Shown: positions 1-11,719 of the stretch, one piece after another
Layout: each line of letters starts with the position of its first letter
How positions within the stretch are numbered: position 1 is the first letter of the stretch
Source: Rhytidiadelphus loreus
Taxonomy: Eukaryota; Streptophyta; Bryopsida; Hypnales; Hylocomiaceae
NCBI GenBank assembly: GCA_947034895.1
Contig: OX344764.1
Location: 9,238,001 to 9,302,000 of the forward strand
DNA: 64,000 nt
Direction: 5' to 3'
Position numbers and translations under genes: made by a program
Notes under the pieces: model-generated
What the model was told of the DNA's origin: nothing
The model's input: only the letters and a program-made list of their open reading frames with translations
The model's database searches: none

Positions 1-1731
1 TGGAATATTATCTGAACGAATAATTGTGTCATACAACTCAGTAGCAGCATCCTCCAACTGCAAGCATATATGATCAAAAGTGAATTTTCATATGAAGTAG
101 TATTGACCGGAAATGAAGTAAAGTGATGGAAAACGCAAAGAGCAGTCTAAATTTTAAAAAACTGTGATGTCTTGGAAAATTTTTAGAATGATAACAAGAT
201 GTCCTTACCCCTGAGTACCAGCATGCCCTCGCTAAAAATAGCGCTAATTTTTCTTCATTCACCGGACGTGGTGGAAAACGGCGGGCCTCTCTAGTAGGTC
301 CAGATGAGTTCATCCACTTCAGCCACTTTACCTTTGACTCTGAAGTAGCATTTGAAGTTGATATCATTTGCAACTTCTCAAGACTCAACTCGGGAGTAGC
401 AAACAGATTCCAATGCCTTTCGATCTGTGAGATGCAATGCCAAACTAGTTAGTGCATTTGAATTCCAATTAATATTCATGATGAGTATTGTTTGATGAAT
501 TCCAACAAACCTCTTTTAGCCATTCGGGTTCAAGAGCTGGGTTGGCGACTGAAACAATCTTGGATAGCTTCTTATAGTACTTGTCAGTGGAATCTTTTAT
601 CGATGCCCTCATCACCTTTGCCACACCTTTTTCTGTCACTTCATCAGAAGGGGTATCTTCCTTGTACTTTCGAATAGCAATCTCCGCCGCCGCCGAGATT
701 TCTTGCTGAGACACACATTTTATGCAATTGGAAATGTTAATAGAATGAAGCAATATACTTAGACTACTCCTAGAAATGATTCAAGTACTTGAATTAATCT
801 TACCTTGAATATGAAAGACGTGAAAACTCAAGTGCCATGTTGTACCACTTTACACGTGTATTATTCTGGCATGTCTTCACTTCATCGGCTGTTAGAAGAT
901 CTTTAAACTTCTCAAGGTCCATAACTCCGTACTTTTGAACACGGTATAGGGTATGCACGAGATTTGTCTTCACGTGATAACTCTCCGTTTGCCTGTATAA
1001 ACAATCATGAAGTCAATTGTGGGAATACAAAATTTCCATAGTATTCACAAGATTGAAACATGTATACAATGTAAAAATAAAGATTATAAGCATTACTTGT
1101 TTATGTTATGCATTGCTTGCATTGCCAATCCAGTTCGGTTTGCCATATCCAGCACAATGGAGTCCACCAAAATATGCCACCCCTTCTCCGTTGAGTGCAA
1201 CCGTTTGATGTGGTTCATCCATGCGATCCTCCTGTGATTTCCATCACACACATAGAATTTATAGTCCACAAGATGCTTCACAACAGGTTGGGACCTCAGA
1301 AATGAATTGAATTCGTCATTGACAGAATTCCAAATTGGCCCCCACGCTTCTTTTTCTTCAGCAGAAAACACCCCGATATGCCCTTCCTCATTTGAGATTG
1401 ACACGTAGAAGACTCTAGCCCCCTCTTCGTATCCACCACTGAACTGGTGTTCGAGTAGTGTCAAATCGCAAGATAGAGTCGGGCGGACCATGGGCATAGG
1501 AATCATTCGGCACAATGGGATCTTCATTCGAGACGCGTCCGTGGATGTCAATCTCAATCCATGTAGAATAGACACAGTGTCAATCTTTTGGGTCTTACGG
1601 ATGTCATCTTCCAAGGCGTCCTTCAACACTCCAAGGGTCCCATTGTCATCTGAATCAGACTCTGAAATATTTTCAGGTTCGTCATCAACCTCCACTACTG
1701 ATGAAATAGTGGCAGGATGTGGCTTGGCCAT
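1..1731 (-). CDS. Multi-exon protein of unknown function with a DGNHR motif (3' end outside window)
   Basis: I do not recognise the family. Exons read on the minus strand are 1097-1731, 804-992, 511-705, 209-388 and 1-57, the last running off the edge. Exon 1097-1731 opens at ATGGCC, has an acidic serine-rich start (ESDSDDNG) and carries YVCDGNHRRIAWMNHI. DGNHR resembles the DGxHR signature of ParB/sulfiredoxin-like folds, but that is only a motif resemblance. The junctions 1097 to 992, 511 to 388 and 209 to 57 keep frame with GT-AG sites. The junction 804 to 705 does not with the obvious sites (CAAG|GTAAGA and TCTCAG|CAA), so a micro-exon, another site or a disabling change must exist there. 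The gene could be live, transposon-carried or decaying. Confidence 0.5.
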
Positions 1732-1892
1732 GGATTGTGCCTGTGCAGTCTCCTGTGATATTCAAAATACAATACACGACCATCGATTAGATACACAAAT
1801 GACAGTTGTAAATCTATAGGAGTCATATTCTAAAATAAAAAATTATGTAACAATTGAACAAAAAATATATGTAAAATTACAGGGAAGCCTCG

Positions 1893-2141
1893 TCACAAAT
1901 CAGGAATGCACTGGAAACTTAATGACCTGTACTGTCTGCAACATAAAATATGAATGTCTGGATCAACAATTGAATACGATGAGACCTCATCTATGTCCCT
2001 AATTACATTATCTATACTCACAAATTGTCGCTCAGATTGCATGAAGATGACATTAACTTCTTTGCCACCGTCTATGGGCATCTCTAATATATTATCAACT
2101 TGACGTTCGTGGGTCTGCACTTCTGCTGACGCCATGCCCAC
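1893..2141 (-). CDS. Probable upstream exon of the DGNHR-motif gene
   Basis: An open minus-strand segment follows an acceptor (ACCAG|GTGGGC at 2141) and encodes a gap-free acidic stretch with VRDIDEVSS-like composition and no repeats. It lies 160 bp upstream of the DGNHR exon in the same direction. The frame ends in a stop near 1893, so the true donor must lie before it; candidates are GAG|GTCTCA and ACAG|GTCATT. Only the first is in phase with the next exon, and it is a weak site. The exon may instead belong to a separate short transcript. Confidence 0.35.
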   Translation of the reverse strand: MGMASAEVQTHERQVDNILEMPIDGGKEVNVIFMQSERQFVSIDNVIRDIDEVSSYSIVDPDIHILCCRQYRSLSFQCIPDL

Positions 2142-2349
2142 CTGGTTCGGTATACAAATCATATCAAATGTTAGTATTACTTCAAATCAACAAGAGATCA
2201 ATTGTTTAGCTAGAACCGAAACTAAGTATCTCCACGAGTAGGCAAAGCAAACCACAATTACGGAGCAGGCCTTTCCATCTGCCGTGGTCGGTCTCGGGAC
2301 CGAGAAAGGGCCTCCGTGCCACAACGCCCTGCTCACCGAACAGCCCCAA

Positions 2350-2727
2350 TAAAGGCCTTATTCGTTATATTTGGACAAATGGTAGTCTCAATTTTATCCT
2401 CGACTCGAGGATAAATAGTCATAACTATTCAATTTTGAGACTATTTGGAAATTTGAGACTCTAAAATATTACTATGTAAAAAAACCTTTCATTGCCAAAA
2501 GGTTGCAGTCTCAATTTATCCTCGACTCGAGGATAAACAGTCATAACTATTCAATTTTGAGACTATCTGGAAATTTGAGACTTTAAAATATTACTATGTA
2601 AAGAAACCTTTCATTGCCAAAAGGTTGCAGTCTCAATTTATCCTCGACTCGAAGATAAATCCATACAATTGTTTTAGGGAAAAAGTCTCAAAATCTGTCG
2701 ATTGTCCAATTATAATGAATAAGGCCT
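2350..2727. mobile_element. Tourist-like (PIF/Harbinger) MITE inserted in the satellite
   Basis: Terminal inverted repeats of about 30 bp start AGGCCTTATTCGTTATA on the left and, read on the opposite strand, AGGCCTTATTCATTATA on the right. A TAA sits outside both ends, matching the 3-bp target duplications of PIF/Harbinger elements. There is no coding capacity. It interrupts the satellite between its first and second units, so it is younger than the array. Confidence 0.75.
2382..2680. repeat. 122-bp tandem repeat with palindromic centre inside the MITE
   Basis: Two full copies and one partial copy start at about 2382, 2505 and 2627. Each begins with GTCTCAATTTATCC and carries a palindrome with 11-bp arms, TTTATCCTCGA and TCGAGGATAAA, around a single C. 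The third copy carries a point change in the palindrome and is cut short. Confidence 0.85.
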
Positions 2728-4211
2728 TAATACAGAAATCACACACAACCCCGACACACAACAATTCACGTGTCACAATAATATAATGATATGGGGCAAG
2801 CCCATGCCTCCCTCACTGTCAGTCTCGGGACCGAGATGGGGCCTGATAGCCCCAACGCCCCGCTCAACTTGACAGCCCTGACACACAAATACACACGCCC
2901 TGCATTGAATAAATAATTTGGGGCAAGTCCATCCCTTCCTCCCTGTCGGTCTCGGGACCAAGACAAGGCTTGAGAGCCACAATGCCCTGCTCAACTTGAT
3001 AGCCCCGACATACAAATACACACACCCCAACACACATCAATACACGCCCCACAATCAAATAATGATATAGGGCAAGGCGCAGCCTCCCTCCCGGTCGGTC
3101 TCGGTACCGAGACGGGCCCTCAGTGCCTTAATGCCCTGCTCAACACGACAACCCCGATGTACAAACACACTCATCTCTGACACACAAATACACACACCCT
3201 GCATTGATAAAATTATATGGGGCAAGCCCATGCCTTCCTCACTGTTGGTCTCGGGACCCAGATGGGGCCTGATAGCCGCAACATCCTGCTCAAGTAGACA
3301 ACCCCGACACACACATACATAAGCCCTACATTGAAAAAATAATATGGGGCAAGCCCATGCCTTCCTCCTTATCAATCTCGGGACCGAGACAAGGCTTGAG
3401 AGCCATAACGCCCTGCTCATTCACGACAGCCCAGACTAACAACAACACACGCCATGTACTCCAAAAATAATATGGTGCAAGGTCGTCCTGCCAACCCGAC
3501 CTTCTTCGGGACCGAGATGGGCATGAATGCCACAACTCCCTACTCACTACGACAATCCAAACACACAAGTACACACAACCCTGACACAAATCAACACACG
3601 CCTCAAACTGAAAAAATAATATGGGCAAGCCAATGCCTTCCTCCATGTCGGTCTCGGGACCGAGACGAGGCCTGAGAGCCATAACGCCCTACTCACCACG
3701 ACAGCCCTACACACAAACACACACGCCCTGCTACACAAATACACACGCCCAACAATACAATAATGATATGGGGAAAGGCAATGCCTCCCTCCCGGTCGGT
3801 CTCGGGACCGAGACAAGGCTTGAGTGCTAGAGTGCCCTGCTCACCACGACAGACCCGACACACATCAACACACGCCCCGAATTGCAAAAATAAAATGGGG
3901 CAAGCCATGCCTCCCTCGAGTCGGTCTCTGGACCGAGATGGGTCGTGAGTATCACAACGCCCTGCTCATTCACGACAATCTCGATAGACAAATACACATG
4001 CCCCACACTCTAAAAAGAATATGGGGCAAGATCGTCTTGCAGGCTTGACCTTCCCTAGGACTGAGACCAGGACAAAATTCCTCAATGCCCTACTCAACCA
4101 CATCATTCCCGACACCCAAACACAATTGTCTACTATTACTGGAGATATTTGGATACCCATTTATTACCACAATATCCAAATGTGATGAGTATCAAGTTGG
4201 ACGAAATGTAC

Positions 4212-4355
4212 CTCTTCTTGCTGATCTTGTGTTTCTGTCGCAGTTTCTCCAACGTCGACAATGGTGGCCTGACCTTTTCTGGATCTCAAGATCCGCTCTG
4301 CCATTACGGACACTATAATGGTCGATAGGAAGCCCGCAAATGCCCACGGCAGCAT
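4212..4355 (-). CDS. Possible first exon with an N-terminal hydrophobic segment
   Basis: An ATG at 4355 opens a 48-codon segment ending at a donor, GAAGAG|GTACAT, in phase 0. It encodes a hydrophobic stretch of about 17 residues (LPWAFAGFLSTIIVSVMA) followed by a basic and then acidic region, like a signal anchor. The next phase-compatible acceptor downstream is at 2141, so the satellite array at 2266-4090 would sit in a roughly 2-kb intron. The link is inference from phase alone. Confidence 0.3.
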
Positions 4356-5165
4356 CAACTGAATTCAACTCCCGAGCCCCTGTGCATGAACAAATGCGAC
4401 AAGTCTACCTGCAATGGCCTCAAAGGTGGAGAACCACATGAAAACGAGGAAGAAAGATAGGGTTCCTTGCGAGGCGATTTTGCATGCTAGGGTTTACCTT
4501 CTCAGGTGGATCATCTCAGAACCAGATACGTGCTTCAGCTACACGTGGCACTTGGTCATGCAGGCACATGTGTTGATCAACACACCGTTGAGTTCCATGG
4601 GCGACCAGATTAGGCTTACTTCGGCCTTCTTGATGGGATTCAAATGCCCTACAGTTGTTTCTCTTATTTCATAACTCATTGAAAAGTTGATGCGGTATTT
4701 AACATTGGTATTTAGGGTTGTGTTGGATCATTTTTCACTTTCAAATGAATTTCCATCTGATTTAATGGTATGTGTGTATTTTATCCGTAATGTTTAAACC
4801 CACTCATGGGTGACTTCTAGATTATATCCACAAAAAATAATAAATTCGGCTCCTAAATGCAATCTTCAGCAAGCTGACGGTCCTTATATTCCTTTAACAT
4901 TTCTGTGAGGGCAATTGGGCACTCTTGCCTCATTCTAATATATATGTAACTTACACCGGCATTTAAATTGACCCTCTAGGCTCATAATCCATTATGTAGT
5001 ACATGACGATATTTTATTATGCTCCTGTATTCTAGACAGTCTATGATGGAACCATTTACCGTCCTATTCATGACTTAATACATCTGAAAATGAAGCTATA
5101 ATTTATCATCCTACTCCATTTAAAAACTTTCAAAACATCCAGAAATATGATTTATTGCAAGAAAA
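4356..5165. other. No gene recognised
   Basis: AT-rich spacer. A short plus-strand frame at 4414-4674 has no recognisable domain and no convincing splice context. The left part could hold the promoter of the possible minus-strand exon at 4212-4355. Confidence 0.5.
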
Positions 5166-5395
5166 ATGCTTGCCTAGGTCTTTGTGCAAGTACTAAAGGT
5201 TTTTGAGACAATTGCTTGAACCTATGAACAAGTGTTGTGGACGATGTTGTGATTTGTCACTAATGTCACTAACCCCCTAAAAAGGGGGTTAGTGACATTA
5301 GTGACAAATCACAACATCGTCCACAACACTTGTTCATAGGTTCAAGCAATTGTCTCAAAAACCTTTAGTACTTGCACAAAGACCTAGGCAAGCAT
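5166..5395. repeat. Perfect 113-bp-arm inverted repeat (foldback)
   Basis: Positions 5166-5278 and 5283-5395 are exact reverse complements, checked in 10-base blocks, separated by four bases. RNA from either strand would form a long, fully paired hairpin. The absence of mismatches means it formed recently or is kept by gene conversion or selection. No terminal motif of a known transposon superfamily is evident. Confidence 0.93.
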
Positions 5396-5583
5396 CTTTG
5401 CACAAGAAATTGGACATGTTAGCCCCCACTCTTATTCATTTTGGAGTTGAAAATGAAAATAATCAACAAATTGTAAAATATTCTAAAAGTGACTAAAGCT
5501 TTCAAAAATTGGCATGGATGTGGACCTCATACGCTTGAACATATGCGCAAAGTCTTAGAGGATTTGGTCCCTTCATTCAAAAG

Positions 5584-5674
5584 TTGTGGAATATGTTGTG
5601 ATTTGTCACTAATGTCACTAAGTCCCCTCTGGAGGGTTAGTGACATTAGTGACAAATCACAACATATTCCACAA
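5584..5674. repeat. Second, smaller foldback sharing the core of the first
   Basis: Arms 5584-5621 and 5637-5674 (38 bp) are perfectly complementary. They share ATGTTGTGATTTGTCACTAA and the following bases with the foldback 190 bp upstream. The left flank also shows weak similarity to an outer arm of the first one, so the two look like older and newer copies of one element. Confidence 0.88.
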
Positions 5675-5699
5675 AAAATGCTAAAAAATTAGAGAGAAT

Positions 5700-6870
5700 T
5701 CAAAGTAAAAAATTTTATCTATTTTTAAAAATTAATTCAAAGTAAAAGAAACTTAATTATATTTATTTATTTTGTATTAAAATTATAACTTATGGTCCTA
5801 AAAATATAAGTGGATAATAAAGTAAATGATTTTTTTTATATGAAGTTCTTTTTTTGTTTTACATTTAAAATAAATAATACCTTTTTTGAATTATTTTTTT
5901 AATAGTAGAATAAAGAAAATTATTTATAAACAAATTCTTTGAATTTAAAATAAGTGGAGAACAAAGAAAAGAAGCAAGAGCTACTAACAAGTTTCCAAAA
6001 CCACCCTTCAAAAGAACTCCCAGTTTTGGGAGCCAACTCATTTGCTCAGTTTTTTGGGGGCGTGCCTCACTTGTAGCCCAACAGTATTGCCCAAAGGTGC
6101 CCGATTTTATTGCATTACATTCTTTCTTATTTCTTGAACTCCTGACGAAACAACCTCTGACGCAGCTTGCAACATGGGGGGTGCTAGGGTCTTGGCAATG
6201 TGCCGGCCCCTTGGGGCCATATTTACACGATCTCCAACAGTTTGGCGCTTCCACCTTGCGCAGACTGTTGGAAATGCTCTTATTCCCGAATATATTATAA
6301 AGTACATCTGACATTTACCCAATGCCACTTACTATTTCAGAAGCTAATAATGGGGACTAAATACAATTTCATGAGATGATAACTAGTGGACATTAAAGGC
6401 AACCACTTGATGATATACTAAAATGTAAAAGCATGATACACTATAATAGAGTAATGAGGCATAAATTTCAAGCATCTATTACCTATCATGGAAGGAATTG
6501 TACAAACGTTAATTAATAGGATGAATTGATTATGGTTTCATTCATGTATGGAATATTGTGATTCTTGAATTTAGGGGTTTCAAACATGTATTTGAACCCA
6601 ATAATGGAACTGACACTCCAATATATATTTCGTAGTGGTGTCTGTTGGCATGCAAAATTTTAACCACAGTAATTGCTTACTGTCAATGAGTAGTTCCCAT
6701 CATTCTCCTTTAATGGCCGCCACTTCTTCCCTTTCCTATGTAAGGCACGTACATTTGAATATATTTGAATTCATTACATGTTGGACCCATTCATCCCTTG
6801 CATCATAAAGCATTTCTTATTGTTGAGATTACTATCTTCTCCGTAGACTTATTGATGTAGTGCCAAGATA
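5700..6870. other. No gene recognised; upstream region of the transposase
   Basis: AT-rich sequence. The segment at about 5960-6330 is less AT-rich and has short frames on both strands but no recognisable domain. It may be an old transposon fragment. No terminal inverted repeat for the downstream transposase was found by eye. Confidence 0.5.
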
Positions 6871-9800
6871 ATGTCAATTCTAGCAAGTGGGGAGATCATG
6901 TTGTCTAGTTCAATTGCACTGGTGAGGGCGGATGGAGAGAGTGTGCCTATAGCATTTATTGTTGGTGACCAAGGATTCGCTGTGGTTAGTGCATTCCGAT
7001 TGAGTGTTTGGTTCTCGTTGTTGGAGAGGACTATACATATTGATGAAGAAGTTTTTGACTCTGCTACAGGTGCCATAATTCATACAATAGGTCAAGACCA
7101 TGTTTTCGAAAGCTCTCCTCGTCAGTGGCATTTGCCTATAGGGAAATACATAGCGTATGGATTGCCTGAACCACTTGTTGTGCCGTTGTCTAGCGAAGGT
7201 GTTCCTATAATTACTACCTCTACAATTCTCCACAATCGCCTACCTACTCGTGTAAAGATTGAGCCTGGAATAGATGTCATAGCACTAGAGAGTGACGACT
7301 CAGAAGACTTCTCACCTCCTAGGAAACTATTGAAACATAGTGTGTCTCCTCTATCTAAAGCCCCTAGCACCTCTTCCGTGCCTTTCCAAGTCTCAATTAC
7401 AGAATCTAATTGTGTAGGGTTATCAATCATTCCTTATCTTTGGAAGCTCTGTCATAGTAAAGGATCTCGGAATCCCTTCAAGAAGGTTGATTATAGTTCT
7501 ATTCCTATTCAACAGGTCGACTTTGTTCCACCAATATTTAATGGTGATGTGAAATTTGAGTTACCGCCCCTTGGATTGTCTACATCAGATTCTCAGGCGA
7601 AGCTCTTAAGCGGAATGGAGAGACGCCACGACGGTCATGTTTGGGCCAATACTCATACAACAAATATCAAGAACGAGGATGGACTAACTTTTCGATTAGC
7701 TTCATGCGTGGGTCACCTTCGTTGTGACAACTCCTCTTGTGACTACCTCCATCTGAAGCACTGTGTTTCGATCGTGAACGAAACTGAATGGGATGGGTCT
7801 TCTCCTACTCCCTTTCAGGTTTCATGTACTCCTCCTCCTGGTTCGTCTATTATTTGCAAGATTTGTTCATTTATTCCAACATGTGTTGCAAGCTGCCAAG
7901 CAAGAATATACTATGTTGTTGGGAAGTGCGACATGCGTCGTGCATGTGTCCACTTTGGAATACACTCTCACCCAGTGAAAGATGGTGACTATCGTGACTT
8001 CAAGAACAAGACTAAATCATTGATTTCTGACCAAGTTGAAAGGAATCCAGCAGCAACGAATTCATCTATAGTCTTAGAGGCCAGCAAGGAGCTCGTAGGA
8101 GAGATGCTCCTTCGAGCTGAAGGAACAACACCAACAAAGTTTGGATTAGACGAGCTTGTGCCAATCCTAGAGAAATGCAAGTTCATGAGTTCACCTAGCA
8201 TTCGAAACGAGGTTACGACCTTTAAGCATTTTCGACGCTTCGGAGTTATGGATAGCATAACGAAGTTAAGGGGATGTAGCAATTGGGCTTACATACAGGA
8301 GAACAAATTTCCAGGACAAGGCTCTGAGACAGACAAGGTTTATGTGTTCAAAATGTCTGAAGTCGGTCCAGGTAGTGGCATAGACATGGTAACCAGAGTG
8401 CAGCCTGGTGGTGACTTGCAAGACTCTTGGATGATGTTTGATCATGTCAAGCGAGTTAAGGAGTGGACAACATTAGCGTGCCATGTTTATGATCCAATCT
8501 ACTGCCGTGTGATGACCGTTGCAGTGTGCGATATGCAATCTAAAGATACGGTTGCTCAAAGTCATTTTTGGACAAATTTAAACGCAGTGATGTCAAGACA
8601 TGGTATTCCTTTACCGTATTTCAAGGGTTTCATGGCAGATAGTGCACAAGCGAACTGGAATGCAGTTAGGAAAATCTATGGATCTGGTGATCCATCACAA
8701 CCCATGCTCAACCGAGAGCGCATGTGCCTATTTCACTGGTCTCAGTCAATGGAGAAGCACACAAAAGCAGATATTCGGGCTGACATGCAAGATCAACACC
8801 GGAGGTTGTGCAAGCAATATAAAGATGCCGTTTCCTCGACTGATTCAGAGATTCGCTACCACGCCATTCGTGCTTGGTGGCACTCTTCTGGAGCAACAAC
8901 ATCTAAAGGGGTTCAACGATTGGATTTGTGGTTATCATTTTGGCACTTCCGATATAGGCAATGGGGAGGTTTTATGCACATGGTAAGTGCCTCATACTTT
9001 TTGATTTACCTTGTCTGTACAAAACCGCTCCATGACCTTCTATAGATCCTTCAATCTTTCGTATGATATAAAATAATGTTCTTTGTATACTCTATGTATT
9101 GATGTGCACAATGCCGTTCTATCCCAAAGTCCTCTCGGGGCTGAGAGGACCTTTGAAAGAGCACACCCCCTATGACAAGGATTTGCCGGCGGTGGATCTC
9201 AGGCGCTTTTTCAGATTTTTTTGGATAATATTTTTTTTGGTTGTGACATTTTGAGGGGAACCAAGACTCTATATATGAGTCCCTCTAGTCATCCTAATTT
9301 AATTTTTTAAATGAGTGACATGATTTTGATTTCTTGTGGCTTCATTTGGTTGTTGCATTGTTGGTCTTCTAGTTGCTATATTGATTTCTTTTAAAAATGA
9401 ACACCTCCTTTTCTTGGACTTCGTTATTTGTCATTTATCCTCATACATGTGATACACTACAGGATCTGTCCACTGAAGAGTTGGCGGAGATGCCGTCTTG
9501 CAATTTGGCCGAGACAGTTCACAACAAATGGCTACAACAATCTGGAAACTGCAGGAATGACCTCTACGTGGCAAATGTAGATGATTATGTGCGTGCGTTC
9601 ATGCAGATGGTTCGTTATTATCAATTTTTGAAGGGTGAGAACCCAGGAACAGGCCCGGGAAGAGAAGAGTTGCTGCTTCATGTAGCACAACGATATACTC
9701 AACGCACTGGAAATCCGAAAGGATTAAATGCTGCCATGGCAACGGTCCTAGGAGTTGGTATGTATTGCACGCGGGATCCCCATCTCAAAGGTGAAGAAGT

Positions 9801-10929
9801 GTTCGGGTCTGAAAGCCGTATGCCTAATTTACCGCCAGGATCGCAATTCGATTCACATCGACCCGATAAAGTCAACTTTTCCAGGCCTAAAACATTAGTC
9901 AAGACCACCCGAGCAAGTGCAACACTTATTCACTTGGATTCGATCTTTGAAGATGTCCCACTCCAGAGCGAAGAACATGCAGAGGTGGAGTTTTCTATCG
10001 GATGCACAACCGCACCTAGTACTTCCGAGCCATTTCGAGTGATTCATGTAGAAGAAACAGTATGTGATGAGGCTGAGTGGCACATTGCTCGCTTGTGTAA
10101 AAATTCGGCAAAAGCGTGCTTTGCCTTGCAGGCCGTGACAAAGAAGAAATGTGTTGCTAAGATTGTGCAATGCAACAAGGCGACGGTTGCACCCTCTTAT
10201 ACCGGCAACATGAACAATTACAAGAAAAATAAAATTGAGAGGCACCAGTTCTTCTTCTGCAACGATGACATCAAGCGATGCGTGAAGGGTTCGTGGAGGA
10301 AGTGGGTTCTTTCGAGACCTGATGTGCCTACCATTTGGCCAGTGAAGTCTGGAACGAACTTAATACCTACAGAGGTACTGCAACTTCAAAATGCTGGATT
10401 CCGTCTCCCTCAACGCCCAGAAATTTCACCCCGACGACTTTTTGGAGTCAATGATGGACAATCATACGTATCAAATTGCAAAGTTCCACCATTTCCTGCA
10501 GAGCACCCCAACACAAGGGCAGGTAAAAAAATTCGAAGAAATCCAAACGCACCTACAGTTAAACAAGCAAACAATTGTGCTTCGGCGCTCACATTGAAGG
10601 CCTCTCTCCGTCATGTGACAATGATTCCACATCCTGGCTTTGGCTGCATTGTCAACATGGGCTCTGGTCTGGAGCCGGACTTCCATCACTACATCTTGAC
10701 TATAGGTTCATTTCCAGAATGCTCCTGCCCAAATTTCAAAGAAATGGCAATGAAAGCATTAGGAAAAAGAGGGCAATGGGCCAACTGCAAGCATCTTTAT
10801 TATTTATTTGTAGTCATTTGCCACTTAGACTTAGCTATAGATGTCTTCATTCACGCTCCAAGCTTCAGCTTCAATGAGGTTCGTCAATTGCTGGATTGCG
10901 GAATCTTGAATTCCAATATACTTCTATAG
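6871..10929 (+). CDS. MULE-type transposase with SWIM zinc finger, two exons
   Basis: Exon 1 is 6871-8982 and exon 2 is 9463-10929, joined across a 480-bp intron with consensus donor (ATG|GTAAGT) and acceptor (ACTACAG|GAT) in phase 0, giving 1192 residues without a stop or frameshift. Exon 1 ends in a Mutator-like catalytic region: candidate acidic residues lie in VAVCDMQSKD and GFMADSAQANW, followed by the CLFHW motif typical after the second acidic residue. Near the C-terminus is a SWIM finger, CSC at 10720-10728 and CKH at 10786-10794, the DNA-binding module of MULE and FAR1-type proteins. The first 250 residues, with an acidic and proline-rich stretch, are not recognised. It could be a recently active transposon or a domesticated gene; no terminal repeats were seen. 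Confidence 0.8.
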
Positions 10930-11310
10930 TACACTACACAATTGTGACAAGGGTGTTTTTAGTTCGCCAAACTGTGTTCTTCATAACATTTATGTATATA
11001 GATGTTATTATATATTATAGTGAGACTACAAGGGCCACTACTTGATTTCTTATATCCTTGATAAGATGCATGGTTAAAGTCTTGTTCTAATTGCAGAGTT
11101 TGTTGCTTTATTGTATTGTTTTTTTAATAACAGTATTGTGAATCCGTCATGTTTGTCCTAAACCTCCAAGTAAGTACTACATAGAAAATTGTAATGTCTT
11201 TCTAAACCACTGCTTTTATATACCTCCATTCACATCTACCCCTCTTGTCACCTATTCATTCAAATCACTAGCAATTGATTTTAGTGCCCCAAAAAATTTG
11301 GTTTAACCCA
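10930..11310. other. 3' flank of the transposase, no gene
   Basis: AT-rich sequence with no frame of interest and no convincing inverted terminal repeat pairing with the region upstream of 6871. Confidence 0.5.
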
Positions 11311-11602
11311 TTAGATGAGATTTTGGGGGTCAAGAGGGCCGTTTCAAGCCTGTTCTCAGTGTTGTTCCCCCAATAGTCCGGGAACGGCCACTGCCAGATT
11401 TTTATTTTTTTGAGAATTCTAAAATGAAAGATTGAGTTGAATTTTATATTTTTTGAATTTTTTTAAAAAATGACGTGGTAGTCGCCTTGCCACGTCAAGC
11501 AGCCCTTGCAAATTGCTGCAAACTACTGGGAACTGTTGGGGGGTTGTTCCCAGACCAAGGGAACTCATAACCCTCCAAAGGGGCTGAATCCCCTCTAATG
11601 AC
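11311..11602. repeat. Dispersed repeat with CATTAGA ends
   Basis: The left end, CATTAGATGAGATT, and the opposite-strand reading of the right end, CATTAGAGGGGATT, form an imperfect inverted pair. The internal GGCCGTTTCAAGCCTGTTC recurs in reverse orientation at 35200-35225 beside another CATTAGA end. This looks like a MITE family with one longer copy here and a fragment there. Confidence 0.5.
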
Positions 11603-11719
11603 TTTACTTTATTTTTCCATCTTTTTCTACCCAAGTGTTCATCCACTAGAATGGTATTATTCAAATCATTGTTGATGACTTCTTCATCCACGGTCCTTTG
11701 CCCTATCATCTAATTTGAA

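Larger units (their letters stand above)
2266..4090. repeat. Satellite-like tandem array with alternating 127- and 149-bp units
   Basis: About eleven copies of a unit centred on TCTCGGGACCGAGA, a near-palindrome, are seen. Cores start near 2292, 2823, 2950, 3099, 3249, 3376, 3503, 3652, 3800, 3926 and 4053. From 2823 the spacings are about 127, 149, 150, 127, 127, 149, 148, 126 and 127. The 22-bp difference equals one extra copy of a sub-module like CCCGACACACAAATACACAC. The first unit is separated from the rest by a MITE insertion. Open frames through the array are repeat artefacts. Confidence 0.85.

Noticed and set aside
2266..4090. CRISPR-like regularly spaced palindromic repeats
   Set aside because: The spacers are themselves repeated, units are too long, and the DNA is eukaryotic nuclear; this is a satellite.
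2766..4160. Several overlapping minus- and plus-strand open frames of 60-120 codons
   Set aside because: They lie wholly within the satellite array and repeat with its period; the open frames follow from repeat composition.
9130..9160. CCTCTC-GAGAGG hairpin inside the transposase intron
   Set aside because: Only a 6-bp inner stem with short flanking pairing; no sign of a regulatory family, and chance is sufficient.
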